Positions 10,832-24,292 are shown, counted from the first letter of the stretch. The stretch: 26,218 nucleotides of DNA from Ceratorhiza oryzae-sativae (GCA_030998015.1 JARWMV010000058.1:1-26218); one strand, 5' to 3'. The notes: generated from the sequence alone by a model not told the origin. Made by a program: numbers and translations.

Positions 10832-12142
10832 TGACTTTGAATACCCGTGACACAATTATGGGGAGCATATAATATCATCTGAATCAACTATGCGTGTGTA
10901 TGCATGTCTTATAGCATGTATTTATTTTAACACATTGAAAGGGAGTTGTATGTTTTGATTCGAATATGTTGAGGGGCGCATGGCCGCTATATAGAGGGAT
11001 TTTCCAATAAAAAACTGTTCGAGAAAGTCCTAAGGTACTGTCAACAGGTAAGAACACCAGCAATTCTGCCAATAACGATTGGGCAACGTTTCTGATGGCC
11101 TTGTATTCATTTTAATGTGTCTATTTAGCCCCAGTGAATTGATTTCACTAATACAAACTGGCAAGTTGATTGTAAAAATCATTCATGCTGTAAGAAACCC
11201 GCAGAAGAGTCCACAGAGACAAAGACTCGGTACCCTACTTAGTGCTTACATGAAAGGAACTCGTTGGAGGACAGAGCGGTCGAGGGACTTCGGCTGTGGC
11301 TCGAGGAGTGGTTCGATTACCGTTAGGGGCGGCTAAAGTGTCTGATAGCGCCCGACGGCTTCGGTTGGTATCACATGTTCTTTGGATCAGCTCAACTATG
11401 TCGCGGGCCCTCTGGCGCGACGCTGAAGGCACGGTTCTGGGAGTGTTGAATTTTAATGATATTACAGAAATTTGATGGAATGATCCATTTATGCCTTGAT
11501 GCTGACTAATGCTAGCATGTCCTTCACTCCCACTGGATCGACAGACCTGCCTGAGGGGCGTTCTCACTAAAAAAAAGCATCTTAAAGGTCTTAGATAACT
11601 GACCCATGTATGGCGTTTTCTCGACCTCGGGAGGTGTTGATAATTCATTTTAAACTACGCACCGACTCATTAGAATGAGTTTAAAGTACCCGCCACGACC
11701 AAGACGGTCGCCGAGGATAATTGACTTGGTGTTCAATGTATTCAGCGTTCTATTTCTGACGTTGGGTGGATGCCACCTGTAGATTTTACTCCTCGCACTG
11801 CATCTTATTTCCAATGTTTTATTCGCGAATACTTCGATCTGGGTGCTTCGGTGCCGCAGGGTGGGTTCTTGATAGGATTAACCATCCGGATATCACGTGA
11901 TACACTTCTTGATTCAGCCTGACCTGTCACTAGAATACCCAAACCTTTTGAAGAACCCGCATCTTTTGACGGCGAAGGGCGGGGGTTTTTTTTTTTCCAA
12001 AACGGGTTGAGTACCGCAGGATGTATAAAGGCCTTCCGACAGGCTGAGCCCACCCAACCCAGGCATCTTGTCTGTTCGACCCATTGGGCGCCTACACTCT
12101 TTTCGGCTCGAAAATCCCTCCTCTCGCTGAGTCCCTTGTAGG
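10832..12142. other. Intergenic, no gene supported
   Basis: This 1.3-kb region was checked on both strands. The longest open frame (minus strand, 11235-11648) is Arg- and Ser-rich without recognisable domains or splicing. A T10 tract occurs near 11987. GC is lower near 10860-11200. The last few hundred bases probably hold the promoter of the GH5 gene, though no clear TATA box was found. Confidence 0.5.
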
Positions 12143-14008
<1,866 letters not shown>

Positions 14009-14885
14009 GGTGTAATCGTTCACTACACCTGCCTGTCATTTCTCGCCTTGTATACTTTTTTTAATGGGAGGTTTATCTGTTATCGCGCGGCAGGCACTCT
14101 CTACCAGCTGGAAGAAAGTGAAATTGCCGTTACTTAATCCCCGAGTCGTTTTGATAATACACACGTTCTGCTCTTGGGAATAGCCGTGTTTGAATACAGT
14201 TAGAGTCCAACCTGTGGAGACAGATGCTGGAAATCCTGCAATATTTGCGCGTTTTGCAGGCGCGCTTCAAACGAGGGGATATGAACATGTTCAAATGTGC
14301 AAGGTTACCGCCGATAGGGGTAGAATGTGCCCCTCATCTGTGTTTATCTTCCGACTAGTCATTCTAGGACGTTGCGGAACAATGGAGTAGATGTATGAGT
14401 CTTACAGCGCATGTTGTGAGCCACGAAGCGCAGCCTTACCCCAGACTTGCGGTCATTAAGCGAGGCCTCTGGCCTAATTGAGCGTCGCATACATAAAGAC
14501 TTCCACATATGACTCTTCTTTAGTATTTGATTCCTATCAATTTCTGATGCATAGGACGTGAATATATACCAAAGGGGTCTGATCCTACTCTGTAGGTCGA
14601 AATCCCCTCGCATCCCGCTCTCACCTCTCGTGTGACCGTACGGCCGCCCCAGCGGGTCGTAGCAGCGCAAGCCATGCAACTCCCAGGTCGCGCTGATCTA
14701 ATCGGCATATTCCCGCGTGTATTCTATGCAAGAGCCTCTTTTCGACGGGTGCCTTATTCGCTGGACAAATTCAATCCAGCTATTCAGATTCTGATGATCA
14801 AATTGCTTGGGCCGACCGTTCCCTCCTATCACATGGCTCGCGCTACAGCGCTTTGCAAAAGTGCTTGCCGGGTAGGATTTCAAGC
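14009..14885. other. Intergenic, no gene seen
   Basis: This is the downstream region of the GH5 gene, with a T-rich stretch near 14054 that may act in 3'-end formation. Open frames in it show no domain or splice support. Confidence 0.5.
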
Positions 14886-15824
14886 GCCGGAGTCGGAAGA
14901 AAATTGATGGATTTCGAAAAGCGAAAAACAGGCATAGTATGGTAAGTTGGAGCTTAGTAAAGAAGGTCTGAATCGCAGAAGAGCTGTGTGTATTTCTACG
15001 TACGTATCGTCTGAAAATGTGACATTTTAAAAAACAGTCCACCGGGGGGGGGCATCGTGGTTTGTGCAACGTATTTGAGGTCAAATGGGGCCAAGGCTTG
15101 TAGAAGTAGTTATTTGGCATCCACCATTGTATGCGAAAAAAGGCGGAGTCTGGGGCAGGCGATTTCACGAAGATATCGACAATGGTCAAACGGTGGTTCA
15201 TCCCCTAGAATATGACCCCCGTTTATTACGATAGTGGAATCTTGACAATGCTAGAATCCGCTCATTTGATAATAAAAAATTCTCTATATTATGGAAAATC
15301 CTCATCAAGTTTGTACTAGTAGCATGGTCTGTATTAGTGCTCCTTATGGGTAGTCTTGCCAACATCGTAAGCCAACAGATAGGCCACCTTTTGACCTCAA
15401 AACTCTGAAAAGGCTTGATGAATACCATCAGAACAAGTGGGCAAATTCTGGTCTTGTCGCGATTTTACTATCGTAAGAAACGGGGGTCACATTCCAGAGG
15501 ACGAACCACCGTTTGACCATTGTCGACATCTTCGTGAAATCGTCTGCCCCAGAATCGGCAGTGTTTCGCGTACAATGGTGGATGCCAAATAACTACTCCC
15601 ACGAGCTTCGGCTCCATTTGACCTCAAATACGTTGCACAAACCACGGTCCCCCTGGGTGGACCTTTTTTTAAAATGTCACATTTTCAGACGATACGTACG
15701 TAGAAATGTGCACAACTCTTCTGCGATTCAGACCTTTATTTCAGCTTCTTCACTGAGCTCCAACTTGTCGTACAATGCTTGTTTTTTGCTTCTCGAAATC
15801 CATCAATTTTCTTCCGACTCCCGA
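14886..15824. repeat. Diverged long inverted duplication
   Basis: The left arm (14886-15245) and right arm (about 15455-15824) are inverted copies around a spacer of about 210 bp. By eye they are roughly 85 percent identical with several indels. The matching stretch runs from GGAGTCGGAAGAAAATTGATGG on the left to its complement ending CTTCCGACTCC on the right. Both arms keep a related open frame pointing outward: minus strand from about 15201 and plus strand from 15513, sharing TIVDIFVKS, QWWMPNNY, LTSNTLHKPR and FLKCHIFRRYVRRN. No terminal target duplication was found. This could be a foldback element or an old inverted gene duplication. Confidence 0.8.
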
Positions 15825-15963
15825 ACCCCGCTATGTGCCTCATGCATATATTCACGCTATTGGTGTCGTTAGCACTTAGTCACTGGATATACATGCCTTT
15901 CAGCGCTTCACGCGCGAGCTGCCTGTTACAATCGTTTATTTCTCACGGGTCCAAACAGACGAT

Positions 15964-16282
15964 ATGCCGAACACCACGGCCGGACAACGTCCAGCAGTCT
16001 GGCGCGCCGATCCAGCCGGCTGCGATTATTCCATGTGAGTGCCGTCAGATTAATTCGCTATGTTGCTTTGAGAGTTGATTCCTTGGCATATATCCAGCAT
16101 TAAGCTAGCGAACGATGACAAATGTTGGACTCCCACTGGGGGGAATGAGGCAGTGGTAAGTTGAGAGGTGTTCTCCGATGGTATGATAGGCCTGAATGCG
16201 TTGTCACTCGTAGATTAGACTCGAAGATGCCCAAGGGGAACGACAGTAACAATGGTACCTTGTGCCAGCCGATGATAATTAA
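15964..16282 (+). pseudogene. Beta-trefoil gene remnant with nonsense codon
   Basis: Surviving exons: 15964..16034, 16098..16155 and 16214..16282. The introns (63 and 58 bp) are canonical and their phases (2, then 0) match the second half of the intact gene at 18029. The pieces read AGQRPAVWRADPAGCDYS, then LANDDKCWTPTGGNEAV and IRLEDAQGERQ, followed by an in-frame TAA at 16247-16249 and then QWYLVPADDN and the expected TAA at 16280-16282. The last exon is exactly 69 nt in both genes; codon 12 is CAA in the intact copy and TAA here. The first half of the gene (two exons) is absent, and the DNA just upstream is the inverted duplication, whose formation may have removed it. The ATG at 15964 is not a real start. 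Confidence 0.75.
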
Positions 16283-17950
16283 GCTCGATATTTTGTAAAT
16301 TGTAACTCGCGCTAGGCTCCCAATATGAATTCAATTGAATGCTTGAACAAACATGGATGGGTAGGCCAGAATGTTGCGAGCGATCCATGAGCCGCAAACT
16401 CGTTGGACCTAAAATGTGACTCGGCCGATGGCGTTTGAGATTGTGCGGCAAAAGCATGCTGATCGGCTGTTCACCTTCGATGTATGCGAATACTCTTGAA
16501 CGTGTAGAATATTCTTGTGCATAGTAGAATGTTCTCAAATGGACTGATTCATCAAGTCGAGTCAGTCATCGATTCAGTTCGGTATATGCGCCGTATATTT
16601 GCATCCGAGTGCGAGTATGACTCGAAGAACTTTAGGGTATAAGTGGGGCGCTTTCGACCCCTGACTGACCATCCCATTATTTCTATATCTTACTGTCTTT
16701 ACTCCGTTTTAAGACATTTTCTATTATTTGTATCGTACATAAGAATTGATTTCTATTGCCAGTGAATCCCAAACGAGCCTTGCTATAGCTCTTTCTTTAC
16801 ATGCTTACTATGAGATGATTCCGAAGCATTTCTTAGGGGTCTCATCCTATTGCCTAATAGACCGCGTTTGACAGTATTTATTGACACACTAAACAGCCTA
16901 AACAGGACGATGGTGACCAAACACCAGCCCTGGCCAGATTGCTTGAATGCATTCAGCGTCGTGTGAAATTGAACCCAGATACTCAGCTTTGTTGTAAACT
17001 GATCAACTGAATTGAAAGAAACTTCATGCGCAGGGGTCTTTCGTAGATCGATGAATACTTGGCGAAAAGAATGTTGCATTCGCCTAGCCTTGCGTGGGTA
17101 GTGAATACGTACGGGCAGTAGGCCTTCTTCCGCCGGAGATTCATCTGATAAATTATGAGTGGAGTTTGATCATCAATGGCCATGTGTTCGGGGCGTGAAT
17201 CATTTGGCGGTTCACTCATGTGAATCTAATTCGAGCTGGCCCGAAAACATCGCTCTCGGGCTTGAGGTGGATTCGGAAGACGTAAAATCGTGGATTTCGT
17301 CACTGGGTATAGCCAACCCACGCGTCACCGGGCACCAGTTATGCGTGAATGGAGTTCAGGTCGGTTATCGCCGACCCATTGGACGTGGGCATGTTATCCC
17401 CAACCAGTCGGTACGATGATCAAATTCGCCCAGTCAAGGATGAATTCAGTTCTGCGCCGAGGTTCAATTATATAAAACAAAGCATTGTGCCGATCCGAAC
17501 AGGTGTCTGAGCAACTTTGGATTTAATCAGTGAGTGGGACTAATATCCGATCCGATAAATGATCAGCGTGGTTCATTCACTTGATTGGCAGGTGTTTGGG
17601 TCTTGGACGTCTGGCGATCCACGAGCCCGGTCAAGCGTCGACCATTTACGTCGAAGAGATTACCTGGGGTCATGTCCGAGCGAAGGGTAGTAACGCCACA
17701 TCTCCGCTGTCAATGATAATCTAGTCATAGCGGATGCAGAAGTTTCACAATGCATTCATGAATCCTACCTGTCGAATGGTAGCATACAGCCGGCCCCCAC
17801 ACTTTGAATAACATTCCATTCGGACCAGAGTGATTGCAGAACCCTGCACGTCGATTAATCTCTCATGTCAAGGCCCTCATTGACGTCACTGTGGCTCCCC
17901 CCCCCTCCCAACAGGTCTCGTCGCATACAAATTCAAACAGCAGCGGGTAC
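16283..17950. other. Intergenic, no gene supported
   Basis: No gene model could be built in 1.67 kb. A stretch near 17611-17723 is open and protein-like at its end (IYVEEITWGH), closing with TAG, and might be a gene relic, but no partner exon was found. A C9 tract lies at about 17898. The right end is the promoter of the beta-trefoil gene. Confidence 0.45.
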
Positions 17951-17958
17951 TATATAAA
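17951..17958 (+). promoter_or_regulatory. TATA box of the beta-trefoil gene
   Basis: TATATAAA lies 78 bp before the ATG at 18029, a typical fungal distance, in GC-richer surroundings. Confidence 0.7.
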
Positions 17959-18028
17959 GGATGGGGGAGGGGTGACCACCTCGGCATCCCGCTTTTGCAT
18001 CATCTTTTGAGCCATTTGAATATCTACT

Positions 18029-18671
18029 ATGTCGCTGGGATTTGATAAATGCTATATCCAATCTTGTATGAATCCGGACAACTTTATTGGAACTGGGCCC
18101 GTTCCCCCGGTCTATCCTCCCTTCCCCGCTCCTCTACGAAACGTTATCTCTGTGTTGAAGGTGCGTTCTACCTTTCAATTGACCTCCCCTATAGTTGTTT
18201 AACATTACCGACTTAGGATATATTTCAGTTGGAACCGACGGGAGAGGACAGTTATCTGATCAAGACCCACGACCTCTTTGTTGGCGTCGGCCCAGATGAA
18301 GTTCGTCGTTTGATCACCTTGCGCAGCGCAATCTTGGCTCATGACGTTTTCGTAGCTTGTCAAGCTTGCTCCCCGGGGAGAGAAACCGATGGTCTGGGCC
18401 GTCAATCCGGGGAATGGGCTAAATGTGTATCGGTCAGTAGCCATCCAGCTTTCCGCGCCAACTCTGGCCTCAACCGTTCTACTGTTAGAATTAAGAGCAC
18501 CAACTCGGACGAGTATTGGACGTCCGAGAGTGATGAGGCTTTCACCGAGGTACGCGGTCGGGCCTAAAGTTGACATGTGCAGCACTAAATGGACCTCGGC
18601 AGATACGGCTGCGAGGCGCAAACGGCAGTCCTGGCCAAGAGTGGATTCTCGTCCCGTTCAAGGATGAATAA
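18029..18671 (+). CDS. Beta-trefoil protein, I66 inhibitor-like
   Basis: Model: join(18029..18160,18217..18300,18356..18432,18489..18549,18603..18671), 140 residues, all splices in frame (introns 53-56 bp). Repeated modules suggest a beta-trefoil: CYIQSCMNPDNFIGTG, then LEPTGEDSYLIKTHDLFVG, then PMVWAVNPGNGLNVYRIKS, then EYWTSESDEAFTEIRLRG, and a final EWILVPF. The layout (about 140-150 residues, W-x-V/I followed by Y-x-I in each module, last strand WxLVP) resembles fungal serine protease inhibitors of MEROPS family I66 and related mycocypin-like lectin-fold proteins. That assignment is by pattern only. There is no signal peptide, as usual for these cytosolic proteins, which are thought to defend against grazers or tune endogenous proteases. 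A strong TATA box precedes the gene. A broken paralogue lies 1.7 kb upstream. Confidence 0.68.
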
Positions 18672-19469
18672 GTTGAGGTCGGCGTACCTAGCCTTGCTTG
18701 AAAGCGTGTTTAATGAAATCCAGTATATCGTGTGTGTAAACTCAATGAGACGCGGGTCAAGAGATCGCTCGTGTTATCGCGTGGGTATTGTTGGTGCATG
18801 AACATGAGTGCTCTCCATGGTGCAAGTTTTGGACATGGCGAAGAACCGCCTGGGCGATAAGATCTATCCAGCAGTGTATCCAATTCGCATGTATACATGA
18901 CCACGTTGACGAGTGTATGCGCTTGCACGTGCGTGGCAACAATCCTGTGGCGCAAGCACCCTTCCTGATACGTACGGTCGAACGTACCCCATAACTTGGG
19001 GGGTCAGCAGACTCGCCTCGTGTCGACGGATCAGTATTCAGTCCGAGTAGATGCGCAGGCAAGGGACATGCTAGGGACACTTGTCGTTTATGACACAACG
19101 TACGTAGACTCGACTGCCGTATCAGGCGTAAATTACGCAAATTACGCGTTGCGCCGATCCGAACAAGTTTGTTGCCCTTGTTTCCCGGCGTCATCGATGA
19201 TCGGGGCTGCGCTGTGTCCAGGCGCGAAGGCGCGACACCTGGTCCCCCGTTTGGTTCAGACAACATCGGGTGCGGGGATAAAGCATGTGGCTGCCACCTG
19301 TCTTTGCGTCCATCCTCCACACTCGACCATTCGCCCGAAACCCGACTCGTGATGGGTGCTGTTCTGTCTCGCCACCGGCTCTGGTCGACCGTGCGGCGCT
19401 GGTTGAGGCGACCGTTTTACAACTCGAGTGAGTCCCAGCTATCTCGATGCTCCACCGCTACCAACACAG
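18672..19469. other. Intergenic or uncertain 5' part of next gene
   Basis: From 18672 to about 19350 nothing coding is supported. A frame at 19351-19427 (reading PPALVDRAALVEATVLQL) could splice through a 42-bp GT-AG intron (19428-19469) into the next gene, but no ATG could be placed. Palindromic ACGTAC-type motifs occur near 18972 and 19099. Confidence 0.4.
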
Positions 19470-20169
19470 CTCGGCCCCGCAGAAGGCAACTCGTCACAAG
19501 AAACAGTGGTCGAACCAAGTGCGTCGTTCTTTCCCAAGACGGTCTAGGCTGGAAACCAAAGCCGATCATCCAGTGTTTCTCCATGAATCAAAGTTTTGCG
19601 AAAAGCCGCTCCGTTTCGAACCCGCGATGCAGCGAGTCAAAGAGTACACCAGTTGTCCAGATGCGTCTCGGGCGTGTTGCAAGTTTGTGGATAGCGGACC
19701 GCGCGCGGTCGAGGAGCTTGACGTGAAGCTCTATCGCCGGTGAGCCCGGGCCCGGATTTCTCCGAATGGTTTGTTCCAGACGGATTGATGATGGACATTA
19801 GGCTAGTGCCCGGAGAAGATGAGCCTATTGTAATCGGTAAAGGCTATTGCTAGACATGCACTGCCAACCGACACTCACAGCGATACAGGCGTCGGGATGG
19901 AAGCCTCTCCAAACGAAATAACTCCACTAGTCCTAATCGAGAGCGACGAATACGGAATCCACTTTACCGGCCGAGCCGTCGACGACCCGTCCCAGTGTTT
20001 CTTTGCCTGCCTGAGAAACAGCTCCCGACTCCACCCACTCGTCCGACACATCATTTATCTCGACTTTTTGCGCAACTTGCAAGACCGATCCGCCATGTTT
20101 ATTTGGGATTGGTGGAGAAGCGGGGCGGATATGGACAGGATCGACCAGTTGATCGACCAGTGCCAATAA
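19470..20169 (+). pseudogene. Unrecognised gene with one frame break
   Basis: Supported parts are 19470..19836 and 19889..20169, joined by a canonical 52-bp intron (19837-19888) that keeps frame (phase 1). Frame is lost at 19739-19740, where one missing G would restore a continuous reading from AVEELDVKLYRR into SPGPDFSEWFVPDGLMM. The C-terminal part includes RLVPGEDEPIVIGVGMEA, LVLIESDEYGIHFTGRA, RHIIYLDFLRNL and IWDWWRSGADMDRI, ending QLIDQCQ. The N-terminal part is basic. No signal peptide, membrane segment or known domain was recognised, and the start is not located. The break lies where GGTGAG could be misread as a splice donor, but no acceptor gives the right phase. Confidence 0.45.
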
Positions 20170-22051
20170 CCTTCATCGGATTTGACATCAAAAAAAATAT
20201 TCTGGCCTGGGAAGGAGACCGCTTGAGTATCATTCATCATGTATTTGTACGCATCACGTTGCATTCGACTCCCAATTCATGAATGTCTCTGAGCAATTTC
20301 GCGGGATGTGATCGAGGCACCTGAAACGAATATGTTGAAATCGGAATGGCGACCTACGATATGAGATAATACGTGCGCTCGGCGCCAGGGGTGAACCGGA
20401 TTGGACAGCATAGTTTAATCATCGACATATTCGGCAGGCGCATGCAGGACTTTAGAGGTTCTATCAGATTCGCCACTGCGGACGACATCCTCCGCAGCGG
20501 GGGTTTGTCACGGAGATTCGAAGTGTGGATCTCGTCATTCAGGCAAGGTAATAGCCAACCCAAGTTTGGTCCAAGAGTCCCCCATATGCTTGTAGATCAG
20601 AGAGAATAAACATCTCCAGCGCAGAATCAAGATTTCAGCTTGGGACAGCCTCTGAGATCAAGAACCAGGGGTGAGCTTGACACGAGGACAAGCGACTAGC
20701 CGGCCAAATTTTTCCAACGACACACACCTCAAGAAAAAATTCGAGCCCAAGGTGCAAAGCTATCCGCAAAACAGTGTCCCAAACCAGACTATGTAAAACA
20801 ACCGAATCGTCTCCAGGGCTTTTTACTTTTCGGTGTGGTCGAATCAAGCACACGATCCAACAGATAGAGCAAACATCGTCAAACGGCGGGCATACTTCGG
20901 AGTTTTTCTGGCGCGCTTTGTTTATCACAGGATGGAACATGCTTCATGTTGTAATACAAGCCACGCTGTTAGTGAAACATGTATAAGGCGGGTCCAAAGG
21001 CGAGCCAAGCGATGGTGGTATGATTCACCGTAACTAGTCACTTGTCGTGCGACTATTGGTCATGCAGCGGGAGAGTCTTTCTCTCCAGTACACAAGGCCA
21101 CCTTTGGGCGTCGGAGTTCGTCGCTCCCTTTCCGCCCCGTTATCTTCGGCCCTGTGTAATCCCCGTTCCCACTTCATATAAGATTTATTCCTCTGGGACT
21201 CCTACGCCCCCAGCGCCACTATGTCTACGATGTACAGGCGTATATAACTAAGATCCCCACGTACAACATATGGTGTTTGTCTTGTCCGAGCCGGATACCG
21301 ATAACACTGTCCCCCCCACCCCCGGCACCACGGTAGTGGCAAAGGTGGAGGAGAGGATTGTGACGCCCAGATGCGAGGGAAATGGCTCGCGGGTCGGTCG
21401 GCCTGATCCGACTCGAGAGACATGAAACGAGGCGGGGGGGAGGGACGAAAAGACCGAGCCGCAGGTGAGGCCCGTAACGAGTCGTCGTTGCGAAACACGC
21501 ACCGAGACCACATGACATTTCCTGATGGGTTTACACGGCACCAAGACACATACGAAACGAGCGCGGGGCGCTCTCACGTTCAATGCGCCTTACCCTTACA
21601 ACCGAGAAAGTACACGAAACACCGAGTGGCACGTATTCGCGAAGCAAGGACTCAGTTTGGGGCTTGACGAGTTGCACGGAACGGACCGTCGAAAGGAACC
21701 GGGATAATGGAGGAAGGTCGTTGGAGGGATGCTTTGGCCAGGGAAAACAAGATGCACGAATGAAAGACACGAACAGCTGAGCTCTGCTTCACTCGAGGCG
21801 CCTGCGACTCTGTGACCGCAACACTTGGAGGGCAATCTTGGGGGAGCAAAAGCCCTGAGGAGGAAGGGGTTCTGTTCATATATAGACTCGCGCAGATAAG
21901 CCTTATGTACGTGATTATGTAGCAGGCAAACGAGCTCGTAAATAAATAAATAAACGACTCGTCTTAGCTGAATGGACGATTCGAACGCCTCAATACTCAC
22001 GTGCCCGGCCATGGGACCCGGGTTTATCTTGGTGCTCACACTTCATCCCAG
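20170..22051. other. Intergenic, no gene supported
   Basis: In 1.9 kb on both strands several open frames overlap (minus strand 20635-20940, 21202-21583 and 21596-22039) without splice signals, domains or a consistent frame, and I regard them as chance frames in GC-rich DNA. A TAAA tetranucleotide repeat lies at 21939-21954. The right end presumably holds the 5' part of the next, poorly resolved gene. Confidence 0.45.
21939..21954. repeat. TAAA microsatellite
   Basis: Four copies of TAAA in a row in non-coding sequence. Confidence 0.8.
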
Positions 22052-22975
22052 ACATGCTTGTGCGATTGCTATATGCTCGAGCACCCAAGCCTACTGTTAT
22101 TCACTGCACCATTACATCATTTCCATACCTTGGCTCAAGATGTCGTCTCGGGTCTGACGGGGATTGATTATGATCTATATGGACGAGCGATGAATCATGA
22201 TTGTTATGACGGTACCGTCTTCGAAGAGTTAGACACGTACATTAAATGTGCGTTTCTTTCTATCTATTCTTTAAGCGTCATAATTGTACCACAGCATGTC
22301 ACGCTCAAGTGTGGTTTGTGGTTAAAAATAAGGGTCGTCGTATTATGAAGAGGCATGCGTGGTTGCTGCTGAGCCTACTTGTAAGACTGATCCCGAGAGT
22401 ATAGAGTATGTACAATGGTTTTTGGGAGGATGAGGGCGGAAAGGCGATATGTTATACGGCGTTTATGGTCCCTACCCGAAATCCAGTCGTATATATGCGC
22501 TATCTGAAAGACCCCCCCTGGAAGCCTTGCCCAAATAACCACAGCTGAAGAATGGCATATCTATTCTACCGCCTATGGCTAATTGACGATTTTGATGCCA
22601 AGGCTGCTGAAAAAGTTGTAGGTCCTGTCGCGTGGAGCAAATACCACGTAGTTACAATTATGACACCTACAGCATCCACAGTTTATTGCCCATCATTTGC
22701 CTGTTACCTAATTTACCAAGGGTTAAAACAGGTGAATTTGGGGTAATTTACTATGCAGCTGTCAAGCGGGCGGCAACTTTGTCCGCTTGCATTACCCCGT
22801 ATAGATTCGGCGTCGGGGTCAAATTTCCCTGGGGGTGTTGTTTGACAGACCTGCCACGGGGCTGCCGGTTGCGTTTATGCATAACATGGATGATTCTACG
22901 GGTATCTGCTTTAGCGCGTTTGGGGATTTTGTATCTGGGAGGGCGGGTGACATTTATATGATGTATATATACTGA
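22052..22975 (+). pseudogene. Decayed gene of unknown function
   Basis: Several protein-like pieces in different frames are joined by good introns: 22248-22294, 22681-22731 and 22799-22848 (47-51 bp, GT-AG). The pieces include TGIDYDLYGRAMNHDCYDG and FEELDTYIK, then CHAQVWFVVKNKGRR, then YYEEACVVAAEPTCKTDPES, then EDEGGKAICYTAFMVP, then EEWHIYSTAYG, IDDFDAKAAEKVVGPVAW, NYDTYSIHSEFGVIYYAAV and finally LPVAFMHNMDDSTGICFSAF, ending at TGA 22973-22975. At least three frame changes separate them, for instance at about 22340 and 22400. It may be one gene or two adjacent ones. Conserved cysteines are spread through it. No start, signal peptide or known domain was identified. The number of breaks suggests true decay more than in the other genes, but error cannot be excluded. 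Confidence 0.4.
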
Positions 22976-23134
22976 ACCACCCCCTTTACCTCATTGGATC
23001 ATCTTGATATACATCGTAACTCTGAGGCGATCACCCTGTTGATTATTGATTCATTTGGATTCTAGGTCGTTCTCCATACATAGACCCTCTGCAGTTTCAT
23101 GTACCCTTTGACTATAAACACACCGTGAACTCTG
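22976..23134. other. Short spacer before the palindrome
   Basis: It is AT-rich and non-coding; no sequence matching the other flank of the palindrome (after 24827) was seen, so the palindrome edge is sharp. Confidence 0.6.
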
Positions 23135-23135
23135 C

Positions 23136-23600
23136 TTAAATCCATTTGCCGTTTCCGGACTGGTACGTGCTTTCAAAGCTTGGGGAGTCAACAAGCACCT
23201 ACGTCGACCGACTTAGTCATCAAATCCGAAAGCAAACACAACGAAACTGCTCCTCACAAAACACGAGTGGTCGTCCCCAGCGTCTCCGATGAAAATAGCC
23301 AGTTGTCCCGACCCCGAACGAGCCGTGAACCTAGCTGACTCTACCAGGTCAGTCTTGTGGCCGAACAGGATTGTTCCGGGGTACGGGGACCCGACAGCAG
23401 CTAAATGTGCAGACAGGTTAATGATTGAAATCTTCAGAAGCGAGCGCTTGTCCTCATCAAAACTCACAGGAACCTCCATCCGGCGCATACGCTTTCTTAA
23501 TCGAAGAGACCGCGATCCACTGAACGGAGCCATCGTCGCCAACGTTGACGACGCAAGAGTTAACGGTAGTGAAGAATTGAGGGGGCTTGAACTGAGACAT
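23136..23600 (-). CDS. Unrecognised 112-residue protein, left copy
   Basis: Model: complement(join(23136..23198,23258..23400,23468..23600)), 112 residues, the mirror image of the right-arm gene. Both introns are GT-AG and in phase (67 and 59 bp). The protein starts MSQFKPPQFFTTVNSC and continues with VQWIAVSSIKKAYAPDGG, PGTILFGHKTDLVESARF, SGQLAIFIGDAGDDHSCF and a C-terminal VDSPSFESTYQSGNGKWI. It has no signal peptide or membrane helix and two or three cysteines; alternating hydrophobic residues suggest an all-beta fold. I do not recognise the family. Differences from the right copy are mostly synonymous, with K/R, R/G, Q/H and I/V exchanges, so both copies appear to be under constraint. Confidence 0.75.
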
Positions 23601-23661
23601 CGTGAGGAGAAGAGAATTGAGCGATGAGCGGTGGATGGTGAGGGAGCATAGAGAACTGGGT

Positions 23662-23669
23662 ATTATATA
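23662..23669 (-). promoter_or_regulatory. TATA box, left palindrome gene
   Basis: ATTATATA on the + strand (TATATAAT on the coding strand) lies 62 bp before the left-copy ATG, the exact mirror of the right-arm box. Confidence 0.7.
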
Positions 23670-24292
23670 CGACAGTGCTTCATGGACATTTTGTGATTGC
23701 GACAGTCGAGAAAATCAAGTGTTCATGGGTAGGGGCGCTGGGAGACGCATAGCGCGGAGGGGCAGCGATCCGCGGGCGGCTGGGCGCACCCAAAAGTAGT
23801 AATCGGAGGCGTGCGGAGCGCCAGCGGAGCAACGAATACCTCATGTAACGATGACAAGAACACTTCGGCTGTCAAGATACTCGGGGCTGGGAAAACCTCC
23901 GCCGTATCCATGAGCCGGCAGTGATAGCCGAAGCCAGATATCGACCGCCCGGTCCAGATACCTGTGGACATTCAGCGTGACCCTATTTGTATCTGACTCA
24001 TCGCCCGGACCGGGTGGTCGATATCTGGCTTCGGCTATCACTGCCGGCTCATGGATACGGCGGAGGTTTTCCCAGCCCCGAGTATCTTGACAGCCGAAGT
24101 GTTCTTGTCATCGTTACATGAGGTATTCGTTGCTCCGCTGGCGCTCCGCACGCCTCCGATTACTACTTTTGGGTGCGCCCAGCCGCCCGCGGATCGCTGC
24201 CCCTCCGCGCTATGCGTCTCCCAGCGCCCCTACCCATGAACACTTGATTTTCTCGACTGTCGCAATCACAAAATGTCCATGAAGCACTGTCG

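Noticed and set aside
11300..11335. GGTTCGATTACC as a tRNA B box
   Set aside because: The T-arm stem does not pair and no acceptor or anticodon stem could be drawn around it.
11235..11648. 137-residue minus-strand open frame
   Set aside because: Arg/Ser-rich, no domain, no splice or promoter support; likely a chance frame.
18217..18567. Unspliced exon reading of the beta-trefoil gene to 18567
   Set aside because: It gives a 160-residue protein lacking the later trefoil modules; three further canonical introns yield a coherent fold with the expected final strand.
18205..18621. 138-residue minus-strand open frame
   Set aside because: It lies antisense over the well-spliced beta-trefoil exons and introns; a shadow frame.
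21960..22010. GTTCGAATC on the minus strand as a tRNA B box
   Set aside because: Only a partial T-stem forms and no cloverleaf could be completed.
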